Shown here piece by piece: positions 63,626 through 64,000 of a DNA stretch of 64,000 bases (position 1 is its first letter; each line of letters starts with the position of its first letter). Position numbers and translations under genes: made by a program. The notes below the pieces were generated by a model. The model saw only the letters and a list, made by a program, of their open reading frames with translations, was not told the DNA's origin and did not search any database. The stretch is from NCBI RefSeq assembly GCF_000745965.1, contig NZ_JQKI01000002.1, positions 124,001 through 188,000 on the forward strand. The letters are read 5' to 3'. Origin of the DNA: Edaphobacter aggregans DSM 19364. GTDB taxonomy: Bacteria; Acidobacteriota; Terriglobia; Terriglobales; Acidobacteriaceae.

Positions 63626-64000
63626 GCATGAGGATTGGGTACGGGTTCGACTCGCATGCGTTCAAGCCAGGCGTTCCGTTGATCATCGGTGGATTGCCGA
63701 TTGAACATCCGGAGGGGCTGGCAGGGCACTCGGATGGCGATGTGCTGCTGCATGCGATTACGGATGCTCTGCTGGGCGCGGTTTCGGCGGGGGATATAGG
63801 CACGTTCTTTCCGCCGAACGATCCGCGGTGGAAGGGCGCTGCTTCGAAGGTGTTTCTGGAGACCGCACTCGAAGAGGTAGCGACGGCGGGATACAAGATC
63901 GTAAATGTGGACACGGTGCTGGTGCTGGCGAAGCCGAAGATCGTTCCGATTGCCGGCGAGTTGCGCGAACGCGTGGCCGAACTGCTGGGCGTGAAGCCGG
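63622..64000 (+). CDS. ispF: 2-C-methyl-D-erythritol 2,4-cyclodiphosphate synthase, partial
   Basis: The first 126 codons are present; the gene runs out of the window. It has RIGYGFDSHAF with the zinc Asp and His, then GLAGHSDGDVLLHAITDALLGA and GDIGTFFPPNDPRWKGA. The start overlaps ispD. The enzyme forms the cyclic diphosphate in isoprenoid synthesis after IspD and IspE. Confidence 0.95.
   Translation, partial: MSMRIGYGFDSHAFKPGVPLIIGGLPIEHPEGLAGHSDGDVLLHAITDALLGAVSAGDIGTFFPPNDPRWKGAASKVFLETALEEVATAGYKIVNVDTVLVLAKPKIVPIAGELRERVAELLGVKP

Overview
The window is high-GC chromosomal DNA from a member of Acidobacteriota, most likely Terriglobia/Acidobacteriaceae (Granulicella, Edaphobacter or Terriglobus type). 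This is inferred from gene content and protein style: an Oar-like TonB-dependent receptor, a VWFA-related secreted protein, a DUF6807/oxidoreductase pair, a BBP2-type porin, many short hairpin repeats, and an RNA polymerase beta subunit with an extra zinc-ribbon-like insert. No rRNA, tRNA, CRISPR array, transposase or integrase was found.

Layout. 1-10.4 kb: the end of rplJ, then rplL, rpoB and rpoC. 10.4-11.6 kb: a small accessory patch with a Phd/VapC toxin-antitoxin pair, a copy of the rpoC 3' end fused to a headless VapC, and a 41-aa membrane peptide. 12-24 kb: a TonB-like protein, a ROK kinase, a sensor kinase, a PAS-GGDEF-EAL protein, a VWA protein, a thioredoxin-like protein, a YihY protein, pyruvate kinase and a Tat-exported aminotransferase. 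24-34 kb: a DUF6807/Gfo-Idh-MocA operon, an isoprenylcysteine methyltransferase-like gene behind a 54-aa ORF, mutL, a secreted protein, a protein with a very long basic tail, cmk and a cold-shock gene. 34-46 kb: sucA, an altronate-dehydratase-like gene, a secreted protein, a frameshifted porin, an MFS exporter and a TonB-dependent receptor. 46.5-51.5 kb: a yeiH-type putative sulfate exporter operon, pckG and an AI-2E family transporter. 51.5-57.4 kb: an accessory region with a candidate structured RNA, a frameshifted GH130-like gene, a second Phd/VapC pair, a frameshifted membrane protein, four copies of a hairpin repeat, a stray copy of the holA 3' end and a secreted protein. 57.4-64 kb: holA, lptE, ftsH, tilS, ispD and the start of ispF.

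The most interesting system is upstream of yeiH. A 28-codon ORF encodes a peptide with 8 cysteines in CC, CC and CCCC runs. Its stop codon lies in a hairpin, followed by a terminator-like hairpin with a T-run, then a 38-aa membrane peptide gene and yeiH. This looks like cysteine-responsive attenuation of a sulfur export operon. Further upstream a good sigma-70 promoter reads through alternative stem-loops and a second copy of the terminator hairpin.

A second theme is duplication of the 3' ends of housekeeping genes (rpoC and holA). In both cases accessory cargo lies between the gene and a same-orientation copy of its own 3' end.
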